Shown here piece by piece: positions 56,477 through 64,000 of a stretch of DNA of 64,000 nucleotides. The DNA lies in the NCBI RefSeq assembly GCF_001413955.1, contig NZ_LCTZ01000002.1:124001-188000 (forward strand), written 5' to 3'. This stretch comes from Flagellimonas eckloniae (GTDB lineage Bacteria; Bacteroidota; Bacteroidia; Flavobacteriales; Flavobacteriaceae). Below the pieces are notes generated by a model. It did no database searches. It saw nothing but the letters and a program-made list of their open reading frames with translations, and was not told the DNA's origin. Positions within the stretch are counted from its first letter, which is position 1. Each line of letters starts with the position of its first letter. A program made the position numbers and the translations under genes.

Positions 56477-56598
56477 AAATGAATCATTCATTTTTGACAA
56501 TTATGTATATTGTCATATCTTTAAAAATATTACATAACCTGTAATATTATTCCCCTCTATCTTATATTGATAATACACTTGAGCTTTTGTAAAAAGCT
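56477..56598. promoter_or_regulatory. Four consecutive dyads in the control region of the ABC-3C operon
   Basis: In 122 bp: AAATGAAT-C-ATTCATTT (56477-56493); TGACAAT/ATTGTCA (56495-56515); AATATTACA-TAACC-TGTAATATT (56526-56548); AGCTTTT-GTA-AAAAGCT (56582-56598), which ends 11 bp before the ATG. The second fills the promoter spacer and the third covers the expected start site, so binding there should repress the operon. No repressor gene lies in the operon. Confidence 0.6.
56494..56523 (+). promoter_or_regulatory. Promoter of the ABC-3C operon
   Basis: TTG (56494-56496), 19 bp, TATCTTTA (56516-56523): consensus spacing and seven of eight positions of the -7 pattern counting the free bases. 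Transcription would start near 56530, within the AATATTACA palindrome. Confidence 0.6.
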
Positions 56599-56609
56599 AT
56601 GGATATTTT

Positions 56610-57869
56610 ATGGAGCAATCAAAAGAGAAAAGCCAAGTTGTTACAGATACAGCTAAAGGACCCTTGTCTGGATATTTATTTCAATTTGAAAGAGCATTAT
56701 TATTACTTTCAAGTTTAGAAACTGATACTGATTATGTCAGTATTGAAGATGTTGATGATATTGCTACCCACAAAAGTGATGGCACTGTTTTAATTTCTGA
56801 CCAATCCAAGCATAGTATCTCTCAGAGCGGTTCTACTTTTGCAGATACTTCCTATGCACTATGGCGAACCTTTCAAATATGGATTGAAAAATTTGAAGCT
56901 GGAATATTTGATAAGAACGTAACTTTTATTTGCTCTACAAACAAGCCTATCTCCTCAAATTCAATACTGTATTTTATTTGTAATAACCTATTTGATGAGG
57001 TAAGTGATAGGATATCTAATTTAAGAATTTCTCAAGGAGAAAAGCTAGATCAATTAATTAAAGAGGACCCCAGTAAAGGGAAATCAATCAAGGCCATTTT
57101 AGACCTAATCGATTTTATAATAAAAAAGATTGATGTATTTGAAGTTATACAGCCTTCAATTAAGATTGATGACAACTCAGATTTAAAAGAATCTATCCAT
57201 AATAAACTACACTTGAATTCAGAACAGTTCACTGATTTGCAGAAGAACAATGTTTATGAAGGAATGATAGGTTGGTTGACTTCTCATAGTCTTTATAAAT
57301 GGAGAAATTCTGAAGTTGCAGAATTTACAAAGAAGCAAATGGATAGTAAATATCAATCTTTGATTCACACCCCATCGGTTATAAATGCTGTTTTTAGAGC
57401 AAAACACAGTTTTAGCATAGATGACACTGAAATTGAGGCAAAGAGAAGTGAGCTATTTGTTAAACAAATTGAACTCATTTCAAGAAGACCAGATGCAAAG
57501 GACAGGACTATTAAAAATGCAATTGAAGATTTCATAAGATTCGAAATAGAGCATGCATATCTAATTAACGAAATAGGAGATTTTACTAAAGAAGACTTTA
57601 ATAAGTTCATTGACTTATGTTATGAAGAATGGCAATCATATTTTGATGACAAAGTTGTTCATGATATAGCTGAATATAGTGATGATGAAAAGAATCATTT
57701 AGCACTAGACATATATAGTTTTATAATGAAAAAATTGAATATCAATTTTGCCGATGATTATAGCTTCACTACTAATAATGTCTACATCAAAAATGGTAGT
57801 TTTTTGAAACTATCTAACATCCCTATGATAGGTTGGCATCCAGATTGGGAGGAACATTTCAAAAAGTAA
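56610..57869 (+). CDS. ABC-3C system effector: restriction-like nuclease fused to a conserved C-terminal domain
   Basis: 419 residues. The N-terminus (GPLSGYLFQFERALLLLSSL; YVSIEDVDDIATH at 42-54; SDQSKHS at 63-69) has the spaced acidic and QxK residues of PD-(D/E)xK nucleases of the DUF4297/Cap4-like kind. The helical C-terminal part ends with a WHPDWEEHFKK segment typical of the first protein in three-component ABC systems. In this predicted defence type an SMC-like ATPase senses invading DNA and licenses the effector. It starts the three-gene operon; the middle gene begins 2 bp after its stop. Catalytic assignments are by motif only. Confidence 0.7.
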   Translation: MEQSKEKSQVVTDTAKGPLSGYLFQFERALLLLSSLETDTDYVSIEDVDDIATHKSDGTVLISDQSKHSISQSGSTFADTSYALWRTFQIWIEKFEAGIFDKNVTFICSTNKPISSNSILYFICNNLFDEVSDRISNLRISQGEKLDQLIKEDPSKGKSIKAILDLIDFIIKKIDVFEVIQPSIKIDDNSDLKESIHNKLHLNSEQFTDLQKNNVYEGMIGWLTSHSLYKWRNSEVAEFTKKQMDSKYQSLIHTPSVINAVFRAKHSFSIDDTEIEAKRSELFVKQIELISRRPDAKDRTIKNAIEDFIRFEIEHAYLINEIGDFTKEDFNKFIDLCYEEWQSYFDDKVVHDIAEYSDDEKNHLALDIYSFIMKKLNINFADDYSFTTNNVYIKNGSFLKLSNIPMIGWHPDWEEHFKK

Positions 57870-57871
57870 TT

Positions 57872-58390
57872 ATGAATAAGATAAACCAAGAGTTTAACCT
57901 ATATGATGTCATGCAGAATGTATCAATAAGCGCTTTGGCATGTCATAGCTTCACTTTAGGATATTATAAGGTAGCAAGGAATAAAACAGAAAAACTGAAC
58001 TTCCCTAAACTTAAATACCTGTTTTTTGTTTTGCCCATTGTTTATCATAAAACTACTAGGGAGGTTTTTAGAAGTTCAAATGAACTCTATACAGCTATTT
58101 TAAGTGATAGGGAAATAATTTTAGGTCTGCAGGATAGAGCAAATAAAATGTCTCCTCAAACCTTTGATGCCTTAAACTTGACATTCAGTAAAAAAATAAT
58201 GGATTATAACAAGAATGAAAAGACCATTGAAATTTTGTATGGTTTTAAATCTGAAAAAATATCTATTCCTAGTAGTATAGGCAGAGAAAATATAGTTAGA
58301 AATATTCAAAACAGTGCTCATAAACTTGGGCATATTTTTGCAAAAAACACAGAAAAAAATATTCAACTAGAATTAAATATAAGATTCTAA
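57872..58390 (+). CDS. ABC-3C system middle component
   Basis: 172 residues from ATG 57872; an in-frame start at 57833 would overlap the effector and is unlikely. It begins MNKINQEFNLYDVMQNVSIS and contains LPIVYHKTTREVF, which fits the small helical middle proteins found between effector and ATPase in three-component ABC systems. It presumably bridges the two. The stop overlaps the ATPase start (TAATG). Confidence 0.7.
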   Translation: MNKINQEFNLYDVMQNVSISALACHSFTLGYYKVARNKTEKLNFPKLKYLFFVLPIVYHKTTREVFRSSNELYTAILSDREIILGLQDRANKMSPQTFDALNLTFSKKIMDYNKNEKTIEILYGFKSEKISIPSSIGRENIVRNIQNSAHKLGHIFAKNTEKNIQLELNIRF

Positions 58391-60402
58391 TGAGGTTATA
58401 TATTAAAAACATCATTCTTTATCCAAAAGACAGAGAACTGTCTCCAAGAGTTATAACTTTTAAGGAAGACAAAATAAATATTATTACTGGCTATAGTCAA
58501 AGGGGTAAGTCAGCCATTATTGATATAATAGATTATTGTCTAGGTAGTGGAGAATGTAACATCCCTGTTGGCACTATAAGAAATACCGTTGAAGTATTTG
58601 CTTTATATGTGAAATATAACAATGAATATTTATTTATTGGTAGAGAAAACTATGATGAATCTAAATCCACAATGTATTTCTACAAGGAGAATGAAAAGGG
58701 AGAAGATTTAGCTTTGAGAACTAATAAATGGTTGGAAAATAAGAGTGCTTATAAACAAAATACTGAGTACATTAAAAGAGTGTTGAGTGAAATGTCAGGC
58801 TTTAAAAATATTAAAACTGATGACGACTCTACTAACCCCTTTGATTCACCAGCTAGTTTTAGGGATACTGCTGCATTTCAATTTCAGACTCAAAATATTA
58901 TTGCAAACCCATCAACCATGTTTTATAAAACTGATACTTGGGAGCATTTGCAAAAACTTAAAACCATTTTCCCATTAATTCTTGGTTATAAGTCATATGA
59001 CATCCTCAAATTGGATAAGGAAATCAGTGATTTGGAAACTGATAAAAAAAAGAAAACTCTGAAATTAGAAGAAATAAAAGGGCAGTATGAAAGTTGGCAA
59101 TCTGATATTTATGAATACTATTCAGAAGCTGTAAAATTAGGGCTGACTAATTCTGACATAGATATAAGTAGTTCTACTGTTAGCCTTTTGCAGAATGAAT
59201 TGTCCAATATAGTATCTAACTCTAAAAAAGGTCTTTTATACAAAAAAGGTTCAGCAAAGAGATTTTCAGACAAAATAAATGATTTGAATGAATCCAGAGG
59301 GAATCTCATAAGGGAGCTGGATAAGCTCAAAACAACTCTCTATAAAATTGAAGAAATTGATATTTCTAAGGATAAATATGTATCTGATGTTGCATGGGAA
59401 AAAGAGAATAGATTAAAACCGGTTGAATGGTTTTTGAATCAAAAGGGAGATAATATTTGTCCTTTTTGTGATTCTGAGTCTACAAAGGCTATTGAAGAAC
59501 TGCTTTCATTGAATGAAGAAAAGAATAGTAACAGAGTTGTCTTGGAAAATTCTAATTCATTGTTGTTTTCTTTTGAAAAAGAAAGAACTGATGTAGTTAA
59601 AGAAATTAGAGTCAAAGAAGAATTGATTGAAAAGATTGATTCAAACCTGAAAATTATATTGGATGAGGTTGAAGAAGACAAAAAGTCTTATCAAAGAACA
59701 TTCGAGTTTATTGGTAAGATAGAGCATGCACTGGATAATTTGAGAAAGATAGCCCCATCTGGTTCTCTTGAAAAAGAGATAGAAAAATTACAAGAAGAAA
59801 TTTCTACTAAAAAGGCAGAACTTAAAAAACTAGAAGGGCATTTTGATAAAGGTTTGTCACTGTCCAAATTAACTAAGTTAATAGGTAAGTATGTAAAAAC
59901 ACTTCCAATTGAAGATAAGAATACCAAAAGGGTGCATTTAGACCCTGACCAAAGCCTCAATATAAAAGTTGAAGATACGAAGACACAGAATAAGTACTTT
60001 CTTTCAAGACTTGGTAGTGGCGCCAATTATATGGGCTATCACATATCTACCATGCTTGGATTACATGAATTCTTTGTTAAACTGAAAGAGACTAGTAAAC
60101 CTAATTTTGTTCCTTCATTTCTAGTTCTTGATCAACCAAGCCAAGTTTATTACCCTGATAAATTTGAAGAAAAAGAAGGAGAAAAAGGATCCAAAGATAT
60201 AGAGGATACAAAAAAAATATTTGAAGCTTGTAGCCAGTTTATGAAAAATACTGGTAATTCTGTCCAGTTAATTATTCTGGAGCATGTTCCCAAGACCACA
60301 TGGAAAAACATTGACGATGATGTTTTTAATCTTGTAGGAGTCTGGAGAGGAGAAGAAAATACTGATAATTATGAAGCGCTTATACCAAGACAGTGGTTGT
60401 AA
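58390..60402 (+). CDS. ABC-3C system SMC/Rad50-like ATPase (DUF3732 type)
   Basis: 670 residues. Walker A GYSQRGKSA (34-42), a long coiled coil interrupted by a Rad50-like hook CPFC at 357-360, ABC signature RLGSGANYMGYH (540-551) and Walker B FLVLDQPSQVYYP with Asp581; a switch His lies in LEHVPK. This is the DUF3732 family, the ATPase of three-component systems. Like Rad50 it should dimerise through the hook (zinc) and clamp DNA. No signal or membrane part is present. It is translationally coupled to the middle component. Confidence 0.85.
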   Translation: MRLYIKNIILYPKDRELSPRVITFKEDKINIITGYSQRGKSAIIDIIDYCLGSGECNIPVGTIRNTVEVFALYVKYNNEYLFIGRENYDESKSTMYFYKENEKGEDLALRTNKWLENKSAYKQNTEYIKRVLSEMSGFKNIKTDDDSTNPFDSPASFRDTAAFQFQTQNIIANPSTMFYKTDTWEHLQKLKTIFPLILGYKSYDILKLDKEISDLETDKKKKTLKLEEIKGQYESWQSDIYEYYSEAVKLGLTNSDIDISSSTVSLLQNELSNIVSNSKKGLLYKKGSAKRFSDKINDLNESRGNLIRELDKLKTTLYKIEEIDISKDKYVSDVAWEKENRLKPVEWFLNQKGDNICPFCDSESTKAIEELLSLNEEKNSNRVVLENSNSLLFSFEKERTDVVKEIRVKEELIEKIDSNLKIILDEVEEDKKSYQRTFEFIGKIEHALDNLRKIAPSGSLEKEIEKLQEEISTKKAELKKLEGHFDKGLSLSKLTKLIGKYVKTLPIEDKNTKRVHLDPDQSLNIKVEDTKTQNKYFLSRLGSGANYMGYHISTMLGLHEFFVKLKETSKPNFVPSFLVLDQPSQVYYPDKFEEKEGEKGSKDIEDTKKIFEACSQFMKNTGNSVQLIILEHVPKTTWKNIDDDVFNLVGVWRGEENTDNYEALIPRQWL

Positions 60403-60713
60403 CCAGTTCTGATAAAAATCATTAAAACTTTCAAACTCTTTACTTTATGCCCTTTGACCATGGTTTCAGAATTGTATTTGAACTCCCTAGAACATAATCA
60501 AAAATAGTCGTACTCTTAACAAAATCCGCTTTCTGCAAAGAGTTTTTCAGGTAGTTCAATAGTCTAAATATGGATCAAAATAGAAACGACTAATTTGATA
60601 AGGCAAATTGGACTCTATAAGAATGATGAACATTGAAATCATCAGAAGTTCGAGTAAACGTTGGCCAAAGTGTACTTGTATAACCTTTTTAGCACTTGTA
60701 GTAAACTTTTACA
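60403..60713. other. Intergenic region between ABC-3C operon and mobilization genes
   Basis: 311 bp with no credible gene. It separates two convergent transcription units and holds the right flanking repeat (60511-60546) and the AAACTCTTTAC 11-mer (60433-60443). The rest is AT-rich without a recognised motif; I see no canonical terminator with a T run. Confidence 0.6.
60511..60546. repeat. Right imperfect inverted repeat flanking the RT/ABC-3C cassette
   Basis: Inverse of 54192-54227 with 28 of 36 positions identical. Internally it keeps a weaker dyad (CTCTTTGCA / TGTTAAGAG on the minus strand). It lies 108 bp after the ATPase stop and marks the border between the AT-rich cargo and the mobilization module. 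Confidence 0.6.
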
Positions 60714-62294
60714 TTATTTAAAGATTGATTGGGCTTCTCGATGAATCCTTTCAAAATTCACTTTTAATTTTTCAGCGCCAATAACCATAGGCTTCGGTAA
60801 ATCCCTTTTAATTTGGGGCAACCTAAAACGTACCTTTTTATCCTTGCCATCAAAAAACACCACAAATTCCCCTTGCTGTAACCCATAAAAGGCATCCGCC
60901 CTTCGTTTGGCCACTTCCTTTTCCCCTTGGGTCACTCGGGTATCAAAATTCAGCGAATGTCCTTTGCTTATACTCCGAGTTTCCTTCTTTACGATTTCAA
61001 AAAACCGTTCGTAATATTTGGCGGTATCTGGGTCATTGGCCTTCCCAAAAAATTGATAGGACAGATTGCTCAAGATGGCCTTGCTGGCCTTATCACCATA
61101 CATCATATCGTTCTGTACTTTGTCCTGTAACACATAGATAGTTGCGATATCATAACTCCGTAAAGTAGCGGGTATACGGTGCATATTCAACAACCTAAGG
61201 GTTGCCGCTTCCTCCATCAAAAGAAAGGAGGACAAGCGATTTCGTTCACTCATTTGTTTGGTGATGGAATGAATGACAGTGGCAATGACAGGCGAGAGGG
61301 AAGTTTCCTTTTTAGGGTCATTCACCACAGAAATAACGCAAGGCGTCTTGGGGTCGTTGACGTTCAAAGGCACTTCATCCGCCGACAACACCATGAATAT
61401 TTTTTGAGTACTGATCTTCTTAAACGCATTGGCCAAAGTGCTCTTGACCCCTGCCGTCTGCCTATCGGAATCCACCCCACTGATAAAGGCATCCGCGATG
61501 GCCTTTGATGTCACATTCGCACTTAGGAACTCCACCAATTCGGCGGTGTCCAGATGCTGGTACAGCGCAATCATATGGGGTATAGTACAATAGTCAGGAT
61601 AGTCCACTTTCAATCGCCAGATGAGACCACCAATGAGCCCTTCAACAGCATCATTGAAAAATTTCGAGGTTCCCGTACTTCCAGATTCTTTCAGTTCCAA
61701 GAGGTTTTCGAGGAGGACTCGGGAGATTTCATGGACGCTTTCCTCATCGGGAATATATCTTGGGGCAATGGGATTGACACGGTTGTAGATAGGCCCAAAG
61801 GAAATAATATAAAAGTCCCTATCGGTCGCATTAAAGATGGGATAGGCCATCTCGGTGATCTCAAAATTCTTGTAGTCGTGCATCACCCCACAGAACCCGT
61901 GTGCCCCTAAATGTTGGAACAGTCCATGGACGACACTTTCGGTTTTGCCGCTCCCTGCCGAACCGATAATCGAGATGCCTCGACGGATGTTGCCAAGGGC
62001 CAAACGGAATCCTTTGGTGTGGAGAATGGCCCTATATTTTTCATGGATATTGGTCGGGTTTTCCTCTTTGGCCACGTAAACGAAGAAGAGAATGGCCAAG
62101 AATAGGAGGGGGAGTCCGCCATACAAAACCGACTTTAAAAACAGTGTGGTGGGCAAATGATAATAGAAGATTACTGCCAATACCACCCAAAGCAAAATGG
62201 AGATATAAAAGCCTTTTTTCAGAAAACGGATGAGCAGATATTCAAAGGCTATCCCAATAAAAAACAACAGTATCAATAGTAAATAATTTTCCAT
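60714..62294 (-). CDS. VirD4/TraG-like type IV coupling protein of a mobilization module
   Basis: 526 residues. Three to four N-terminal membrane helices (to about 75), Walker A GSAGSGKT (111-118), Walker B LLMEEAATLR and the conserved STQKIFMVLSADEVPL and RDYFYII-like segments of TraD/TraG ATPases. Coupling proteins deliver the relaxosome to the conjugation channel. It ends the bfmA-relaxase-coupling protein operon, 14 bp after the relaxase. Together with the adjacent relaxase it makes the island transferable if a secretion channel is available. Confidence 0.88.
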   Translation of the reverse strand: MENYLLLILLFFIGIAFEYLLIRFLKKGFYISILLWVVLAVIFYYHLPTTLFLKSVLYGGLPLLFLAILFFVYVAKEENPTNIHEKYRAILHTKGFRLALGNIRRGISIIGSAGSGKTESVVHGLFQHLGAHGFCGVMHDYKNFEITEMAYPIFNATDRDFYIISFGPIYNRVNPIAPRYIPDEESVHEISRVLLENLLELKESGSTGTSKFFNDAVEGLIGGLIWRLKVDYPDYCTIPHMIALYQHLDTAELVEFLSANVTSKAIADAFISGVDSDRQTAGVKSTLANAFKKISTQKIFMVLSADEVPLNVNDPKTPCVISVVNDPKKETSLSPVIATVIHSITKQMSERNRLSSFLLMEEAATLRLLNMHRIPATLRSYDIATIYVLQDKVQNDMMYGDKASKAILSNLSYQFFGKANDPDTAKYYERFFEIVKKETRSISKGHSLNFDTRVTQGEKEVAKRRADAFYGLQQGEFVVFFDGKDKKVRFRLPQIKRDLPKPMVIGAEKLKVNFERIHREAQSIFK

Positions 62295-62307
62295 ATCGTT
62301 CTATTTT

Positions 62308-63387
62308 TTAGACGCCTATTGATCCTGATTCAATCGCGCGTTTCATTCCCTTTTTTAGTTGGTTGAAGGCTTTCATCGCAAGTTGTACCTTGTTGGTTGG
62401 GATATTGGGAACATTCAGCCCTGCCTTGCGGAACAGTTGTAAGGCCATACCCTTTTGGTTGGTGGGGATGCCCAGTTTGTACAGGGATTTTAAGGCCAGT
62501 TCCCGTTCATTGGCGGGCAGGCCCACGACCAGCGCAAAGAACTTTTTTGGGTCTTTTTGGTAGAGCTTTTTGGCGCCGTATTGGTCGATAAAACTCCGCT
62601 GATACCCGAAGAGTTTGCCAAACCGCTGCTCGGCCGCATCAAAGAATCGGTTACGGTCAAAGCCCTGTTTCTGTTCTTTTCCATTAAGGATGGTTACGTT
62701 CTTTTTGTGCTGGGCATTAGGGGAAAGACTATAGGTATTGGTGACATCCTTGCGGCTTACGATGATGTGCACATGGGTCTGAAACCCTTCCTTTTTTGTG
62801 CCTTCGGTCACCAGTTTTCCGTTGATCTTATGTGGAGCTTCGGCCACCAATCGGTCAATTTTCCGTTGGATTTTTTTGAGGTTTCCTTCCAATTCCCCAC
62901 GCCGAACCTTGGCCATATCGTTTTGGAGTTTGGCGATTTGCTTACGGTAGGGAGCGTTCTCCTGAACCCTTTTTTCAAAGCCCCGAAACGTGCGTTCATG
63001 CTCGATTTTTGCATAGTATTTGATATCATCGACGGTCACCTTTCTGTCACGATAAAAAGAGGCCGCATAGTCCTTCATGAGTTCACGGGTATACGAACGG
63101 AGTAGGGCGGGATCGTTGTTGATATGTTTCAGTTCCTTGGCACTGGGACTGATGACGATGGAATAGAATTTTGGGTCGCGTTTCTTCAATTTTTTGGTGT
63201 TCCCATCGATCTCGGAAATGACGGTTTCAGGGCTGATATGGTCATTGTTCTGGTCAAAGAAATGCTCTTGCAGTTCGGGGTGTTTCCCTTCGTTTTCCTT
63301 CTCTAAATAGTTGACATAATCGGTCACACTACTGTTGTAGGTTTCATGTTTTGGACCGATTTTCTGTGGGGTGATATTGATGTGCAT
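62308..63387 (-). CDS. Relaxase-like protein (DUF5712 family)
   Basis: 359 residues from the ATG at 63387, which overlaps the BfmA stop by one base (TGATG). It begins MHINITPQKIG, followed by a VNYLEKENEGK segment and a histidine motif HVHIIVSRKD near residue 225, matching the HxH metal site of MobB/Bacteroides-type relaxases. It would nick oriT and lead the strand during transfer. The DUF5712 label is from recognition of the N-terminus; nicking is inferred. Confidence 0.8.
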   Translation of the reverse strand: MHINITPQKIGPKHETYNSSVTDYVNYLEKENEGKHPELQEHFFDQNNDHISPETVISEIDGNTKKLKKRDPKFYSIVISPSAKELKHINNDPALLRSYTRELMKDYAASFYRDRKVTVDDIKYYAKIEHERTFRGFEKRVQENAPYRKQIAKLQNDMAKVRRGELEGNLKKIQRKIDRLVAEAPHKINGKLVTEGTKKEGFQTHVHIIVSRKDVTNTYSLSPNAQHKKNVTILNGKEQKQGFDRNRFFDAAEQRFGKLFGYQRSFIDQYGAKKLYQKDPKKFFALVVGLPANERELALKSLYKLGIPTNQKGMALQLFRKAGLNVPNIPTNKVQLAMKAFNQLKKGMKRAIESGSIGV

Positions 63388-63968
63388 CACGCATTGTTTT
63401 TAAGGGTTCTTTTGAATTTTTCAAGCTCAGAGGGAGTGAGTTCCAGTTTAAAAAAAGCCTTGCCAAAACTTCCTTTGACCAGCTCCACCTTGTCCAGTAC
63501 ATAGCTATAATCCTGTTTTACTTTTTCCAATTTTTCAGTGAGGCGTTCATAGCGGATCTTGGGAACGGTCACTTCGATTTCGCCGGCTGGTTCCGCTTTC
63601 CTTTCGATTAGTTTTTTTTCTTTTCGGATGGTTTTTTTGGTCTTGGCATCCTCCCCGAAGAGGGCCAACAGCATGGCATTGTTGGGCTTGGTCTGGTTGA
63701 TTTCGATGTCACGGATGATGGCAATGGTGGCCTCGTTCCTTTTGATGGAGGTATTGGTACGCTCCCGGTTCTTTAGAACTTCTTGGATGATGCTCCTGCC
63801 AAACTTTTTGGAAGGGTCGAGCCCATGCCACTCAAAAAAGTCCATGATGGATTCCAGGCATTCGGAATGGGATTGGGCCATTTTCTTGGAAAAGGAACGG
63901 AACCGCACAGCAACGGCATGTTTGATGCTGATGGCCGAATACCGATATGTCCTATGTTTCTTTTCCAT
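63387..63968 (-). CDS. BfmA/BtgA-family mobilization protein
   Basis: 193 residues beginning MEKKHRTYRYSAISIKHAVA, with a helical DNA-binding N-terminus and a C-terminal coiled-coil region (RYERLTEKLEKVKQDYSYVL). BfmA/BtgA proteins are relaxosome accessory factors binding near oriT. It is the first gene of the mobilization operon; the oriT probably lies upstream, past 63968 and outside the window. Confidence 0.85.
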   Translation of the reverse strand: MEKKHRTYRYSAISIKHAVAVRFRSFSKKMAQSHSECLESIMDFFEWHGLDPSKKFGRSIIQEVLKNRERTNTSIKRNEATIAIIRDIEINQTKPNNAMLLALFGEDAKTKKTIRKEKKLIERKAEPAGEIEVTVPKIRYERLTEKLEKVKQDYSYVLDKVELVKGSFGKAFFKLELTPSELEKFKRTLKNNA

Positions 63969-64000
63969 GGTTTACAGTAACTTTTTTCAGTGTTCACAGG

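Larger units (their letters stand above)
52430..64000. mobile_element. Left end of an integrative/mobilizable genomic island in tRNA-Pro
   Basis: Integrase immediately after a tRNA, an AT-rich defence-like cargo, and BfmA/relaxase/coupling-protein genes together define a mobilizable or conjugative island. The right boundary (a repeat of the tRNA 3' end) is not in the window. Base composition differs by module: the cargo at about 54000-60700 is distinctly AT-rich, while the mobilization genes after 60714 are visibly richer in G+C, so the island is a mosaic. Confidence 0.8.

Noticed and set aside
53968..56600. Group II intron encoding the RT
   Set aside because: No GUGYG-like 5' end, no domain V hairpin after the ORF, and no maturase X or HNH domain in the protein.
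1..64000. CRISPR array
   Set aside because: No regularly spaced direct repeats of 25-40 bp and no cas gene were seen.
1..64000. Insertion sequences or transposases
   Set aside because: No transposase-like protein among the credible genes; the only recombinase is the tyrosine integrase at 52735.

Overview
The window looks like a chromosomal segment from a marine-type member of the Flavobacteriaceae (Bacteroidota). The evidence is the low G+C, the Bacteroidota promoter shape (TTG, about 19 bp, TAnnTTTG) ahead of several genes, gliding and type IX secretion genes (gldI, a giant SprB-like adhesin with a type B sorting domain), a SusC/SusD pair, a DUF5684-LepB fusion, and typical family gene orders (parA-parB-DUF5683-dapB-lepB-wbqC; recF-lipoprotein-DUF721; TPR-ribH-small protein-mutL). 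A genus cannot be named from this alone.

Positions 1-27043 are mostly housekeeping. They hold a cyclophilin/gldI/nrnA operon, a PhoD-like phosphatase, ndk, recF, ribH, mutL, two rhomboid proteases, an EEP hydrolase, the lepB/dapB/parAB operon, methylmalonyl-CoA mutase (two subunits) with a DivIC/FtsB-like protein and uridine kinase, and a divergent three-gene biotin-dependent carboxylase, probably propionyl-CoA carboxylase feeding the mutase. A Bcr/CflA-type transporter follows.

Positions 27040-42304 form what I read as a peptidoglycan amino-sugar recovery locus: anmK, a methyltransferase, a NagZ-like GH3 enzyme, AmpG, a GH10-like lipoprotein, SusD, SusC, a DeoR regulator, a NagB-deacetylase fusion, a second DeoR regulator and murQ. 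Both DeoR control regions carry helically phased TGCAA/TTTATGC repeats that are likely operators. A PQQ-dependent sugar dehydrogenase-like lipoprotein and a 2775-residue SprB-like adhesin follow.

From tRNA-Pro(GGG) at 52430 to the window end lies a mobile island, left end only. It starts with a tyrosine integrase carrying candidate arm-type repeats. Next is an AT-rich cassette: an unusual reverse transcriptase preceded by about 0.7 kb of hairpin-rich non-coding DNA, then a compact three-gene operon (restriction-like nuclease effector, small middle protein, Rad50-like ATPase with a CPFC hook) that matches the ABC-three-component (ABC-3C) type of predicted defence system. The island continues with a higher-G+C mobilization module on the minus strand (BfmA-type protein, DUF5712-type relaxase, VirD4/TraG-like coupling protein). 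The RT plus ABC-3C cassette is bracketed by imperfect 36-bp inverted repeats (54192-54227 and 60511-60546, 28/36 matching). This island cargo is the most interesting part of the window: probably two anti-phage systems side by side, possibly one composite system.
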